Source: Auanema rhodensis (lineage: Eukaryota > Nematoda > Chromadorea > Rhabditida > Rhabditidae). From it: a stretch of DNA of 64,000 nt. Position numbers and translations under genes: made by a program. Location of the stretch: NCBI GenBank assembly GCA_964057225.1, contig OZ059899.1, positions 2,976,001 through 3,040,000 on the forward strand, in the 5' to 3' direction. The notes below the pieces were generated by a model. The model was given only the letters and a program-made list of their open reading frames with translations. It ran no database searches and had not been told where the DNA came from. Position 1 is the first letter of the stretch, and every line of letters begins with the position of its first letter. Below, piece after piece: positions 23,246 to 38,850 of the stretch.

Positions 23246-23406
23246 TATTAAGCGTTTCTCAATGTAGTATAGTGCATTCGATGCGGATTTTTAAGCTGCG
23301 TCGATCTGTGTTATCAGATTTGCGCTAGCTTAAAAATGAACCGAGATATCAACTGATATAAGTTCACACTTATATCCTCGATTTTCGCCCTGAAGAATTA
23401 ATTTTT

Positions 23407-25512
23407 TCGTTGAATAACATTGTCCATCGTCTTTGCCTTAAAAAAAGGAATCTAAAAACATCTACTTTTTGCATAATTATTTTGAAATTTTTCGAGAAAA
23501 TTTTTGTCAAAATGTTTTTGGAAGCAATGTTGAGTGTACATGGAAACTCAACATACACTAATGCATCATTTTTCAAACGATCATAACTTATTTTTGTATT
23601 AAGCGTTTCTCAATGTAGTATAGTGCATTCGATGCGGATTTTTAAGCTGCGTCGATCTGTGTTATCAGATTTGCGCTAGCTTAAAAATGCACCGAGATAT
23701 CAACTGATATAAGTTCACACTTATATCCTCGATTTTCATCCTGAAGAATTAATTTTTTAGTTGAATAACATTGTCCATCGTCTTTGCCTTGAGAAAAGAA
23801 ATCTAAAAACATCTACTTTTTGCTAAATTATCTTGAAATTTTTCGAAAAAATTTTTGTCAAAATGTTTTTGGAAGCAATGTTGAGTGTACATGGAAACTC
23901 AACATACACTAATGCATCATTTTTCAAACGATCATAACTAATTTTTGTATTAAGCGTTTCTCAATGTAGTATAGTGCATTCGATGCGGATTTTTAAGCTG
24001 CGTCGATCTGTGTTATCAGATTTGCTCTAGCTTAAAAATGCACCGAGATATCAACTGATATAAGTTCACACTTATATCCTCGATTTTCACCCTGAAGAAT
24101 TAATTTTTTCGTTGAATAACATTGTCCATCGTCTTTGCCTTGAAAAAAGGAATCTAAAAACATCTACTTTTTGCTAAATTATTTTGAAATTTTTCGAAAA
24201 AATTTTTGTCAAAATGTTTTTGGAAGCAATGTTGAGTGTACATGGAAACTCAACATACACTAATGCATCATTTTTCAAACGATCATAACTAATTTTTGTA
24301 TTAAGCGTTTCTCAATGTAGTGTAGTGCATTCGATGCGGATTTTTAAGCTGCGTCGATCTGTGTTATCAGATTTGCGCTAGCTTAAAAATGCACCGAGAT
24401 ATCAACTGATATAAGTTCACACTTATATCCTCGATTTTCACCCTGAAGAATTAATTTTTTCGTTGAATAACATTGTCCATCGTCTTTGCCTTAAAAAAAG
24501 GAATCTAAAAACATCTACTTTTTGCATAATTATTTTGAAATTTTTCGAGAAAATTTTTGTCAAAATGTTTTTGGAAGCAATGTTGAGTGTACATGGAAAC
24601 TCAACATACACTAATGCATCATTTTTCAAACGATCATAACTTATTTTTGTATTAAGCGTTTCTCAATGTAGTATAGTGCATTCTATGCGGATTTTTAAGC
24701 TGCGTCGATCTGTGTTATCAGATTTGCGCTAGCTTAAAAATGCACCGAGATATCAACTGATATAAGTTCACACTTATATCCTCGATTTTCATCCTGAAGA
24801 ATTGATTTTTTAGTTGAATAACATTGTCCATCGTCTTTGCCTTGAGAAAAGAAATCTAAAAACATCTACTTTTTGCTAAATTATCTTGAAATTTTTCGAA
24901 AAAATTTTTGTCAAAATGTTTTTGGAAGCAATGTTGAGTGTACATGGAAACTCAACATACACTAATGCATCATTTTTCAAACGATCATAACTAATTTTTG
25001 TATTAAGCGTTTCTCAATATAGTATAGTGCATTCGATGCGGATTTTTAAGCTGCGTCGATCTGTGTTATCAGATTTGCTCTAGCTTAAAAATGCACCGAG
25101 ATATCAACTGATATAAGTTCACACTTATATCCTCGATTTTCACCCTGAAGAATTGATTTTTTCGTTGAATAACATTGTCCATCGTCTTTGCCTTGAAAAA
25201 AGGAATCTAAAAACATCTACTTTTTGCTAAATTATTTTGAAATTTTTCGAAAAAATTTTTGTCAAAATGTTTTTGGAAGCAATGTTGAGTGTACATGGAA
25301 ACTCAACATACACTAATGCATCATTTTTCAAACAATCATAACTAATTTTTGTATTGAGCGTTTCTCAATATAGTATAGTGCATTCGATGCGGATTTTTAA
25401 GCTGCGTCGATCTGTGTTATCAGATTTGCGCTAGCTTAAAAATGCACCGAGATATCAACTGATATAAGTTCACACTTATATCCTCGATTTTCACCCTGAA
25501 GAATTGTTTTTT
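23407..25512 (+). repeat. Three-monomer higher-order repeat (two copies)
   Basis: Units 23,407-24,459 and 24,460-25,512 are each 1053 bp. Both contain a tttgcataatt/ttcgagaaa monomer, then a ttttttagttg/ccttgagaaaag/atcttgaa monomer with tttgctctagc, then a plain monomer. They match the subfamily of the palindrome arms and mark the transition to the outer array. Confidence 0.8.
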
Positions 25513-28500
25513 TCGTCGAATAACATTGTCCATCGTCTTTGCCTTGAAAAATGGAATCTAAAAACATCTACTTTTTGCTAAATTTTTTTGAAATTTTTCG
25601 AAAAAATTTTTGTCAAAATGTTTTTGGAAGCAATGTTGAGTGTACATGGAAACTCAACATACACTAATGCATCATTTTTCAAACGATCATAACTAATTTT
25701 TGTATTAAGCGTTTCTCAATATAGTATAGTGCATTCGATGCGGATTTTTAAGCTGCGTCGATCTGTGTTATCAGATTTGCGCTAGCTTAAAAATGCACCG
25801 AGATATCAACTGATATAAGTTCACACTTATATCCTCGATTTTCACCCTGAAGAATTGTTTTTTTCGTCGAATAACATTGTCCATCGTCTTTGCCTTGAAA
25901 AATGGAATCTAAAAACATCTACTTTTTGCTAAATTATTTTGAAATTTTTCGAAAAAATTTTTGTCAAAATGTTTTTGGAAGCAATGTTGAGTGTACATGG
26001 AAACTCAACATACACTAATGCATCATTTTTCAAACGATCATAACTAATTTTTGTATTAAGCGTTTCTCAATGTAGTATAGTGCATTCGATGCGGATTTTT
26101 AAGCTGCGTCGATCTGTGTTATCAGATTTGCGCTAGCTTAAAAATGCACCGAGATATCAACTGATATAAGTTCACACATATATACCCGATTTTCACCCTG
26201 AAGAATTAATTTTTTCGTTGAATAACATTGTCCATCGTTTTTGCCTTGAAAAAAGGAATCTAAAAACATCTACTTTTTGCTAAATTATTTTGAAATGTTT
26301 CGAAAAAATTTTTGTCAAAATGTTTTTGGAAGCAATGTTGAGTGTACATGGAAACTCAACATACACTAATGCATCATTTTTCAAACGATCATAACTAATT
26401 TTTGTATTAAGCGTTTCTCAATGTAGTATAGTGCATTCGATGCGGATTTTTAAGCTGCGTCGATCTGTGTTATCAGATTTGCGCTAGCTTAAAAATGCAC
26501 CGAGATATCAACTGATATAAGTTCACACATATATACCCGATTTTCACCCTGAAGAATTAATTTTTTCGTTGAATAACATTGTCCATCGTTTTTGCCTTGA
26601 AAAAAGGAATCTAAAAACATCTACTTTTTGCTAAATTATTTTGAAATGTTTCGAAAAAATTTTTGTCAAAATGTTTTTGGAAGCAATGTTGAGTGTACAT
26701 GGAAACTCAACATACACTAATGCATCATTTTTCAAACGATCATAACTAATTTTTGTATTAAGCGTTTCTCAATGTAGTATAGTGCATTCGATGCGGATTT
26801 TTAAGCTGCGTCGATCTGTGTTATCAGATTTGCGCTAGCTTAAAAATGCACCGAGATATCAACTGATATAAGTTCACACATATATACCCGATTTTCACCC
26901 TGAAGAATTAATTTTTTCGTTGAATAACATTGTCCATCGTTTTTGCCTTGAAAAAAGGAATCTAAAAACATCTACTTTTTGCTAAATTATTTTGAAATTT
27001 TTCGAAAAAATTTTTGTCAAAATGTTTTTGGAAGCAATGTTGAGTGTACATGGAAACTCAACATACACTAATGCATCATTTTTCAAACGATCATAACTAA
27101 TTTTTGTATTAAGCGTTTCTCAATGTAGTATAGTGCATTCGATGCGGATTTTTAAGCTGCGTCGATCTGTGTTATCAGATTTGCGCTAGCTTAAAAATGC
27201 ACCGAGATATCAACTGATATAAGTTCACACTTATATCCTCGATTTTCACCCTGAAGAAATAATTTTTTCGTTGAATAACATTGTCCATCGTCTTTGCCTT
27301 GAAAAATGGAATCTAAAAACATCTACTTTTTGCTAAATTATTTTGAAATTTTTCGAAAAAATTTTTGTCAAAATGTTTTTGGAAGCAATGTTGAGTGTAC
27401 ATGGAAACTCAACATACACTAATGCATCATTTTTCAAACGATCATAACTAATTTTTGTATTAAGCGTTTCTCAATGTAGTATAGTGCATTCGATGCGGAT
27501 TTTTAAGCTGCGTCGATCTGTGTTATCAGATTTGCGCTAGCTTAAAAATGCACCGAGATATCAACTGATATAAGTTCACACTTATATCCTCGATTTTCAC
27601 CCTGAAGAAATAATTTTTTCGTTGAATAACATTGTCCATCGTCTTTGCCTTGAAAAAAGGAATCTAAAAACATCTACTTTTTGCTAAATTATTCTGAAAT
27701 TTTTCGAAAAAATTTTTGTCAAAATGTTTTTGGAAGCAATGTTGAGTGTACATGGAAACTCAACATACACTAATGCATCATTTTTCAAACGATCATAACT
27801 AATTTTTGTATTAAGCGTTTCTCAATGTAGTATAGTGCATTCGATGCGGATTTTTAAGCTGCGTCGATCTGTGTTATCAGATTTGCGCTAGCTTAAAAAT
27901 GCACCGAGATATCAACTGATATAAGTTCACACATATATACCCGATTTTCACCCTGAAGAATTAATTTTTTCGTTGAATAACATTGTCCATCGTTTTTGCC
28001 TTGAAAAAAGGAATCTAAAAACATCTACTTTTTGCTAAATTATTTTGAAATGTTTCGAAAAAATTTTTGTCAAAATGTTTTTGGAAGCAATGTTGAGTGT
28101 ACATGGAAACTCAACATACACTAATGCATCATTTTTCAAACGATCATAACTAATTTTTGTATTAAGCGTTTCTCAATGTAGTATAGTGCATTCGATGCGG
28201 ATTTTTAAGCTGCGTCGATCTGTGTTATCAGATTTGCGCTAGCTTAAAAATGCACCGAGATATCAACTGATATAAGTTCACACTTATATCCTCGATTTTC
28301 ACCCTGAAGAAATAATTTTTTCGTTGAATAACATTGTCCATCGTCTTTGCCTTGAAAAAAGGAATCTAAAAACATCTACTTTTTGCTAAATTATTCTGAA
28401 ATTTTTCGAAAAAATTTTTGTCAAAATGTTTTTGGAAGCAATGTTGAGTGTACATGGAAACTCAACATACACTAATGCATCATTTTTCAAATGATCATAA

Positions 28501-31500
28501 CTAATTTTTGTATTAAGCGTTTCTCAATGTAGTATAGTGCATTCGATGCGGATTTTTAAGCTGCGTCGATCTGTGTTATCAGATTTGCGCTAGCTTAAAA
28601 ATGCACCGAGATATCAACTGATATAAGTTCACACTTATATCCTCGATTTTCACCCTGAAGAAATAATTTTTTCGTTGAATAACATTGTCCATCGTCTTTG
28701 CCTTGAAAAAAGGAATCTAAAAACATCTACTTTTTGCTAAATTATTCTGAAATTTTTCGAAAAAATTTTTGTCAAAATGTTTTTGGAAGCAATGTTGAGT
28801 GTACATGGAAACTCAACATACACTAATGCATCATTTTTCAAACGATCATAACTAATTTTTGTATTAAGCGTTTCTCAATGTAGTATAGTGCATTCGATGC
28901 GGATTTTTAAGCTGCGTCGATCTGTGTTATCAGATTTGCGCTAGCTTAAAAATGCACCGAGATATCAACTGATATAAGTTCACACATATATACCCGATTT
29001 TCACCCTGAAGAATTAATTTTTTCGTTGAATAACATTGTCCATCGTTTTTGCCTTGAAAAAAGGAATCTAAAAACATCTACTTTTTGCTAAATTATTTTG
29101 AAATGTTTCGAAAAAATTTTTGTCAAAATGTTTTTGGAAGCAATGTTGAGTGTACATGGAAACTCAACATACACTAATGCATCATTTTTCAAACGATCAT
29201 AACTAATTTTTGTATTAAGCGTTTCTCAATGTAGTATAGTGCATTCGATGCGGATTTTTAAGCTGCGTCGATCTGTGTTATCAGATTTGCGCTAGCTTAA
29301 AAATGCACCGAGATATCAACTGATATAAGTTCACACATATATACCCGATTTTCACCCTGAAGAATTAATTTTTTCGTTGAATAACATTGTCCATCGTTTT
29401 TGCCTTGAAAAAAGGAATCTAAAAACATCTACTTTTTGCTAAATTATTTTGAAATGTTTCGAAAAAATTTTTGTCAAAATGTTTTTGGAAGCAATGTTGA
29501 GTGTACATGGAAACTCAACATACACTAATGCATCATTTTTCAAACGATCATAACTAATTTTTGTATTAAGCGTTTCTCAATGTAGTATAGTGCATTCGAT
29601 GCGGATTTTTAAGCTGCGTCGATCTGTGTTATCAGATTTGCGCTAGCTTAAAAATGCACCGAGATATCAACTGATATAAGTTCACACTTATATCCTCGAT
29701 TTTCACCCTGAAGAAATAATTTTTTCGTTGAATAACATTGTCCATCGTCTTTGCCTTGAAAAAAGGAATCTAAAAACATCTACTTTTTGCTAAATTATTT
29801 TGAAATTTTTCGAAAAAATTTTTGTCAAAATGTTTTTGGAAGCAATGTTGAGTGTACATGGAAACTCAACATACACTAATGCATCATTTTTCAAACGATC
29901 ATAACTAATTTTTGTATTAAGCGTTTCTCAATGTAGTATAGTGCATTCGATGCGGATTTTTAAGCTGCGTCGATCTGTGTTATCAGATTTGCGCTAGCTT
30001 AAAAATGCACCGAGATATCAACTGATATAAGTTCACACATATATACCCGATTTTCACCCTGAAGAATTAATTTTTTCGTTGAATAACATTGTCCATCGTT
30101 TTTGCCTTGAAAAAAGGAATCTAAAAACATCTACTTTTTGCTAAATTATTTTGAAATGTTTCGAAAAAATTTTTGTCAAAATGTTTTTGGAAGCAATGTT
30201 GAGTGTACATGGAAACTCAACATACACTAATGCATCATTTTTCAAACGATCATAACTAATTTTTGTATTAAGCGTTTCTCAATGTAGTATAGTGCATTCG
30301 ATGCGGATTTTTAAGCTGCGTCGATCTGTGTTATCAGATTTGCGCTAGCTTAAAAATGCACCGAGATATCAACTGATATAAGTTCACACTTATATCCTCG
30401 ATTTTCACCCTGAAGAAATAATTTTTTCGTTGAATAACATTGTCCATCGTCTTTGCCTTGAAAAAAGGAATCTAAAAACATCTACTTTTTGCTAAATTAT
30501 TTTGAAATTTTTCGAAAAAATTTTTGTCAAAATGTTTTTGGAAGCAATGTTGAGTGTACATGGAAACTCAACATACACTAATGCATCATTTTTCAAACGA
30601 TCATAACTAATTTTTGTATTAAGCGTTTCTCAATGTAGTATAGTGCATTCGATGCGGATTTTTAAGCTGCGTCGATCTGTGTTATCAGATTTGCGCTAGC
30701 TTAAAAATGCACCGAGATATCAACTGATATAAGTTCACACTTATATCCTCGATTTTCACCCTGAAGAAATAATTTTTTCGTTGAATAACATTGTCCATCG
30801 TCTTTGCCTTGAAAAATGGAATCTAAAAACAGCTACTTTTTGCTAAATTATTCTGAAATTTTTCAAAAAAATTTTTGTCAAAATGTTTTTGGAAACAATG
30901 TTGAGTGTACATGGAAACTCAACATACACTAATGCATCATTTTTCAAACAATCATAACTAATTTTTGTATTAAGCGTTTCTCAATGTAGTATAGTGCATT
31001 CGATGCGGATTTTCAAGCTGCGTCGATCTGTGTTATCAGATTTGCGCTAGCTTAAAAATGCACCGAGATATCAACTGATATAAGTTCACACATATATACC
31101 CGATTTTCACCCTGAAGAATTAATTTTTTCGTTGAATAACATTGTCCATCGTTTTTGCCTTGAAAAAAGGAATCTAAAAACATCTACTTTTTGCTAAATT
31201 ATTTTGAAATGTTTCGAAAAAATTTTTGTCAAAATGTTTTTGGAAGCAATGTTGAGTGTACATGGAAACTCAACATACACTAATGCATCATTTTTCAAAC
31301 GATCATAACTAATTTTTGTATTAAGCGTTTCTCAATGTAGTATAGTGCATTCGATGCGGATTTTTAAGCTGCGTCGATCTGTGTTATCAGATTTGCGCTA
31401 GCTTAAAAATGCACCGAGATATCAACTGATATAAGTTCACACTTATATCCTCGATTTTCACCCTGAAGAAATAATTTTTTCGTTGAATAACATTGTCCAT

Positions 31501-33234
31501 CGTCTTTGCCTTGAAAAAAGGAATCTAAAAACATCTACTTTTTGCTAAATTATTTTGAAATTTTTCGAAAAAATTTTTGTCAAAATGTTTTTGGAAGCAA
31601 TGTTGAGTGTACATGGAAACTCAACATACACTAATGCATCATTTTTCAAACGATCATAACTAATTTTTGTATTAAGCGTTTCTCAATGTAGTATAGTGCA
31701 TTCGATGCGGATTTTTAAGCTGCGTCGATCTGTGTTATCAGATTTGCGCTAGCTTAAAAATGCACCGAGATATCAACTGATATAAGTTCACACTTATATC
31801 CTCGATTTTCACCCTGAAGAAATAATTTTTTCGTTGAATAACATTGTCCATCGTCTTTGCCTTGAAAAAAGGAATCTAAAAACATCTACTTTTTGCTAAA
31901 TTATTCTGAAATTTTTCGAAAAAATTTTTGTCAAAATGTTTTTGGAAGCAATGTTGAGTGTACATGGAAACTCAACATACACTAATGCATCATTTTTCAA
32001 ACGATCATAACTAATTTTTGTATTAAGCGTTTCTCAATGTAGTATAGTGCATTCGATGCGGATTTTTAAGCTGCGTCGATCTGTGTTATCAGATTTGCGC
32101 TAGCTTAAAAATGCACCGAGATATCAACTGATATAAGTTCACACTTATATCCTCGATTTTCACCCTGAAGAATTAATTTTTTCGTTGAATAACATTGTCC
32201 ATCGTCTTTGCCTCGAAAAATGGAATCTTAAAACATCTACTTTTTGCTAAATTATTTTGAAATTTTTCGAAAAAATTTTTGTCAAAATGTTTTTGGAAGC
32301 AATGTTGAGTGTACATGGAAACTCAACACACACTAATGCATCATTTTTCAAACGATCATAACTAATTTTTGTATTAAGCGTTTCTCAATGTAGTATAGTG
32401 CATTCGATGCGGATTTTTAAGCTGCGTCGATCTGTGTTATCAGATTTGCGCTAGCTTAAAAATGCACCGAGATATCAACTGATATAAGTTCACACTTATA
32501 TCCTCGATTTTCACCCTGAAGAATTAATTTTTTCGTTGAATAACATTGTCCATCGTCTTTGCCTCGAAAAATGGAATCTTAAAACATCTACTTTTTGCTA
32601 AATTATTTTGAAATTTTTCGAAAAAATTTTTGTCAAAATGTTTTTGGAAGCAATGTTGAGTGTACATGGAAACTCAACATACACTAATGCATCATTTTTC
32701 AAACGATCATAACTAATTTTTGTATTAAGCGTTTCTCAATGTAGTATAGTGCATTCGATGCGGATTTTTAAGCTGCGTCGATCTGTGTTATCAGATTTGC
32801 GCTAGCTTAAAAATGCACCGAGATATCAACTGATATAAGTTCACACATATATACCCGATTTTCACCCTGAAGAATTAATTTTTTCGTTGAATAACATTGT
32901 CCATCGTTTTTGCCTTGAAAAAAGGAATCTAAAAACATCTACTTTTTGCTAAATTATTTTGAAATGTTTCGAAAAAATTTTTGTCAAAATGTTTTTGGAA
33001 GCAATGTTGAGTGTACATGGAAACTCAACATACACTAATGCATCATTTTTCAAACGATCATAACTAATTTTTGTATTAAGCGTTTCTCAATGTAGTATAG
33101 TGCATTCGATGCGGATTTTTAAGCTGCGTCGATCTGTGTTATCAGATTTGCGCTAGCTTAAAAATGCACCGAGATATCAACTGATATAAGTTCACACTTA
33201 TATCCTCGATTTTCACCCTGAAGAAATAATTTTT

Positions 33235-36200
33235 TCGTTGAATAACATTGTCCATCGTCTTTGCCTTGAAAAAAGGAATCTAAAAACATCTACTTTTTGC
33301 TAAATTATTTTGAAATTTTTCGAAAAAATTTTTGTCAAAATGTTTTTGGAAGCAATGTTGAGTGTACATGGAAACTCAACATACACTAATGCATCATTTT
33401 TCAAACGATCATAACTAATTTTTGTATCAAGTGTTTCTCAATGTAGTATAGTGCATTCGATGCGGATTTTTAAGCTGCGTCGATCTCTGTTATCAGATTT
33501 GCGCTAGCTTAAAAATGCACCGAGATATCAACTGATATAAGTTCACACTTATATCCTCGATTTTCACCCTGAAGAATTAATTTTTTCGTTGAATAACATT
33601 GTCTATCGTCTTTGCCTTGAGAAATGGAATCTAAAAACATCTATTTTTTGCTAAATTATTTTGAAATTTTTCGAAAAAATTTTTGTCAAAATGTTTTTGG
33701 AAGCAATGTTGAGTGTACATGGAAACTCAACATACACTAATGCATCATTTTTCAAACGATCATAACTAATTTTTGTATTAAGCGTTTCTCAATGTAGTAT
33801 AGTGCATTCGATGCGGATTTTTAAGCTGCGTCGATCTGTGTTATCAGATTTGCGCTAGCTTAAAAATGCACCGAGATATCAACTGATATAAGATCACACT
33901 TATATCCTCGATTTTCACCCTGAAGAAATAATTTTTTCGTTGAATAACATTGTCCATCGTCTTTGCCTTGAAAAATGGAATCTAAAAACATCTACTTTTT
34001 GCTAAATTATTTTGAAATTTTTCGAAAAAATTTTTGTCAAAATGTTTTTGGAAGCAATGTTGAGTGTACATGGAAACTCAACATACACTAATGCATCATT
34101 TTTCAAACGATCATAACTAATTTTTGTATTAAGCGTTTCTCAATGTAGTATAGTGCATTCGATGCGGATTTTTAAGCTGCGTCGATCTGTGTTATCAGAT
34201 TTGCGCTAGCTTAAAAATGCACCGAGATATCAACTGATATAAGTTCACACTTATATCCTCGATTTTCACCCTGAAGAAATAATTTTTTCGTTGAATAACA
34301 TTGTCCATCGTCTTTGCCTTGAAAAATGGAATCTAAAAACATCTACTTTTTGCTAAATTATTTTGAAATTTTTCGAAAAAATTTTTGTCAAAATGTTTTT
34401 GGAAGCAATGTTGAGTGTACATGGAAACTCAACATACACTAATGCATCATTTTTCAAACGATCATAACTAATTTTTGTATTAAGCGTTTCTCAATGTAGT
34501 ATAGTGCATTCGATGCGGATTTTTAAGCTGCGTCGATCTGTGTTATCAGATTTGCGCTAGCTTAAAAATGCACCGAGATATCAACTGATATAAGTTCACA
34601 CTTATATCCTCGATTTTCACCCTGAAGAAATAATTTTTTCGTTGAATAACTTTGTCCATCGTCTTTGCCTTGAAAAAAGGAATCTAAAAACATCTACTTT
34701 TTGCTAAATTATTTTGAAATTTTTCGAAAAAATTTTTGTCAAAATGTTTTTGGAAGCAATGTTGAGTGTACATGGAAACTCAACATACACTAATGCATCA
34801 TTTTTCAAACGATCATAACTAATTTTTGTATCAAGTGTTTCTCAATGTAGTATAGTGCATTCGATGCGGATTTTTAAGCTGCGTCGATCTGTGTTATCAG
34901 ATTTGCGCTAGCTTAAAAATGCACCGAGATATCAACTGATATAAGTTCACACTTATATCCTCGATTTTCACCCTGAAGAATTAATTTTTTCGTTGAATAA
35001 CATTGTCTATCGTCTTTGCCTTGAGAAATGGAATCTAAAAACATCTACTTTTTGCTAAATTATTTTGAAATTTTTCGAAAAAATTTTTGTCAAAATGTTT
35101 TTGGAAGCAATGTTGAGTGTACATGGAAACTCAACATACACTAATGCATCATTTTTCAAACGATCATAACTAATTTTTGTATTAAGCGTTTCTCAATGTA
35201 GTATAGTGCATTCGATGCGGATTTTTAAGCTGCGTCGATCTGTGTTATCAGATTTGCGCTAGCTTAAAAATGCACCGAGATATCAACTGATATAAGTTCA
35301 CACTTATATCCTCGATTTTCACCCTGAAGAAATAATTTTTTCGTTGAATAACATTGTCCATCGTCTTTGCCTTGAAAAATGGAATCTAAAAACATCTACT
35401 TTTTGCTAAATTATTTTGAAATTTTTCGAAAAAATTTTTGTCAAAATGTTTTTGGAAGCAATGTTGAGTGTACATGGAAACTCAACATACACTAATGCAT
35501 CATTTTTCAAACAATCATAACTAATTTTTGTATTAAGCGTTTCTCAATGTAGTATAGTGCATTCGATGCGGATTTTTAAGCTGCGTCGATCTGTGTTATC
35601 AGATTTGCGCTAGCTTAAAAATGCACCGAGATATCAACTGATATAAGTTCACACTTATATCCTCGATTTTCACCCTGAAGAAATAATTTTTTCGTTGAAT
35701 AACTTTGTCCATCGTCTTTGCCTTGAAAAAAGGAATCTAAAAACATCTACTTTTTGCTAAATTATTTTGAAATTTTTCGAAAAAATTTTTGTCAAAATGT
35801 TTTTGGAAGCAATGTTGAGTGTACATGGAAACTCAACATACACTAATGCATCATTTTTCAAACGATCATAACTAATTTTTGTATCAAGTGTTTCTCAATG
35901 TAGTATAGTGCATTCGATGCGGATTTTTAAGCTGCGTCGATCTGTGTTATCAGATTTGCGCTAGCTTAAAAATGCACCGAGATATCAACTGATATAAGTT
36001 CACACTTATATCCTCGATTTTCACCCTGAAGAATTAATTTTTTCGTTGAATAACATTGTCTATCGTCTTTGCCTTGAGAAATGGAATCTAAAAACATCTA
36101 CTTTTTGCTAAATTATTTTGAAATTTTTCGAAAAAATTTTTGTCAAAATGTTTTTGGAAGCAATGTTGAGTGTACATGGAAACTCAACATACACTAATGC

Positions 36201-36393
36201 ATCATTTTTCAAACGATCATAACTAATTTTTGTATTAAGCGTTTCTCAATGTAGTATAGTGCATTCGATGCGGATTTTTAAGCTGCGTCGATCTGTGTTA
36301 TCAGATTTGCGCTAGCTTAAAAATGCACCGAGATATCAACTGATATAAGTTCACACTTATATCCTCGATTTTCACCCTGAAGAATTAATTTTC
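33235..36393 (+). repeat. Irregular 4- and 3-monomer higher-order repeats
   Basis: A gtatcaagtg monomer followed by a ttgtctatcg/ccttgagaaatgg monomer recurs at 33,235, 34,639 and 35,692, giving spacings of 1404 and 1053 bp. The unit therefore gained or lost one monomer between copies. The copies at 34,639 and 35,692 also share taactttgtcc. Confidence 0.8.
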
Positions 36394-38850
36394 TTGTTGA
36401 ATAACATTGTCTATCGTCTTTGCCTCGAAAAATGGAATCTAAAAACAGCTACTTTTTGCTAAATTATTCTGAAATTTTTCAAAAAAATTTTTGTCAAAAT
36501 GTTTTTGGAAACAATGTTGAGTGTACATGGAAACTCAACATACACTAATGCATCATTTTTCAAACGATCATAACTAATTTTTGTATTAAGCGTTTCTCAA
36601 TGTAGTATAGTGCATTCGATGCGGATTTTTAAGCTGCGTCGATCTGTGTTATCAGATTTGCGCTAGCTTAAAAATGCACCGAGATATCAACTGATATAAG
36701 TTCACACTTATATCCTCGATTTTCACCCTGAAGAAATAATTTTTTCGTTGAATAACATTGTCCATCGTCTTTGCCTTGAAAAATGGAATCTAAAAACAGC
36801 TACTTTTTGCTAAATTATTCTGAAATTTTTCAAAAAAATTTTTGTCAAAATGTTTTTGGAAACAATGTTGAGTGTACATGGAAACTCAACATACACTAAT
36901 GCATCATTTTTCAAACAATCATAACTAATTTTTGTATTAAGCGTTTCTCAATGTAGTATAGTGCATTCGATGCGGATTTTCAAGCTGCGTCGATCTGTGT
37001 TATCAGATTTGCGCTAGCTTAAAAATGCACCGAGATATCAACTGATATAAGTTCACACATATATACCCGATTTTCACCCTGAAGAATTAATTTTTTCGTT
37101 GAATAACATTGTCCATCGTTTTTGCCTTGAAAAAAGGAATCTAAAAACATCTACTTTTTGCTAAATTATTTTGAAATTTTTCGAAAAAATTTTTGTCAAA
37201 ATGTTTTTGGAAGCAATGTTGAGTGTACATGGAAACTCAACATACACTAATGCATCATTTTTCAAACGATCATAACTAATTTTTGTATCAAGTGTTTCTC
37301 AATGTAGTATAGTGCATTCGATGCGGATTTTTAAGCTGCGTCGATCTGTGTTATCAGATTTGCGCTAGCTTAAAAATGCACCGAGATATCAACTGATATA
37401 AGTTCACACTTATATCCTCGATTTTCACCCTGAAGAATTAATTTTTTCGTTGAATAACATTGTCTATCGTCTTTGCCTTGAGAAATGGAATCTAAAAACA
37501 TCTACTTTTTGCTAAATTATTTTGAAATTTTTCGAAAAAATTTTTGTCAAAATGTTTTTGGAAGCAATGTTGAGTGTACATGGAAACTCAACATACACTA
37601 ATGCATCATTTTTCAAACGATCATAACTAATTTTTGTATTAAGCGTTTCTCAATGTAGTATAGTGCATTCGATGCGGATTTTTAAGCTGCGTCGATCTGT
37701 GTTATCAGATTTGCGCTAGCTTAAAAATGCACCGAGATATCAACTGATATAAGTTCACACTTATATCCTCGATTTTCACCCTGAAGAATTAATTTTCTTG
37801 TTGAATAACATTGTCTATCGTCTTTGCCTCGAAAAATGGAATCTAAAAACAGCTACTTTTTGCTAAATTATTCTGAAATTTTTCAAAAAAATTTTTGTCA
37901 AAATGTTTTTGGAAACAATGTTGAGTGTACATGGAAACTCAACATACACTAATGCATCATTTTTCAAACGATCATAACTAATTTTTGTATTAAGCGTTTC
38001 TCAATGTAGTATAGTGCATCCGATGCGGATTTTTAAGCTGCGTCGATCTGTGTTATCAGATTTGCGCTAGCTTAAAAATGCACCGAGATATCAACTGATA
38101 TAAGTTCACACTTATATCCTCGATTTTCACCCTGAAGAAATAATTTTTTCGTTGAATAACATTGTCCATCGTCTTTGCCTTGAAAAATGGAAACTAAAAA
38201 CAGCTACTTTTTGCTAAATTATTCTGAAATTTTTCAAAAAAATTTTTGTCAAAATGTTTTTGGAAACAATGTTGAGTGTACATGGAAACTCAACATACAC
38301 TAATGCATCATTTTTCAAACAATCATAACTAATTTTTGTATTAAGCGTTTCTCAATGTAGTATAGTGCATTCGATGCGGATTTTCAAGCTGCGTCGATCT
38401 GTGTTATCAGATTTGCGCTAGCTTAAAAATGCACCGAGATATCAACTGATATAAGTTCACACATATATACCCGATTTTCACCCTGAAGAATTAATTTTTT
38501 CGTTGAATAACATTGTCCATCGTTTTTGCCTTGAAAAAAGGAATCTAAAAACATCTACTTTTTGCTAAATTATTTTGAAATGTTTCGAAAAAATTTTTGT
38601 CAAAATGTTTTTGGAAGCAATGTTGAGTGTACATGGAAACTCAACATACACTAATGCATCATTTTTCAAACGATCATAACTAATTTTTGTATTAAGCGTT
38701 TCTCAATGTAGTATAGTGCATTCGATGCGGATTTTTAAGCTGCGTCGATCTGTGTAATCAGATTTGCGCTAGCTTAAAAATGCACCGAGATATCAACTGA
38801 TATAAGTTCACACTTATATCCTCGATTTTCACCCTGAAGAAATAATTTTT
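36043..38850 (+). repeat. Four-monomer higher-order repeat (two copies)
   Basis: Copies 36,043-37,446 and 37,447-38,850 are each 1404 bp. Each has, in order, a ccttgagaaatgg monomer, a ttcttgttgaat/cctcgaaaaatgg/aaacagctac monomer, an aaacagctac/aaacaatcat/ttttcaagctg monomer ending in catatatacc, and a cgtttttgcc monomer. The third type also occurs alone at 30,778. The last monomers of the two copies differ (gtatcaagtg versus gtattaagcg), so copying was not perfect. Confidence 0.82.
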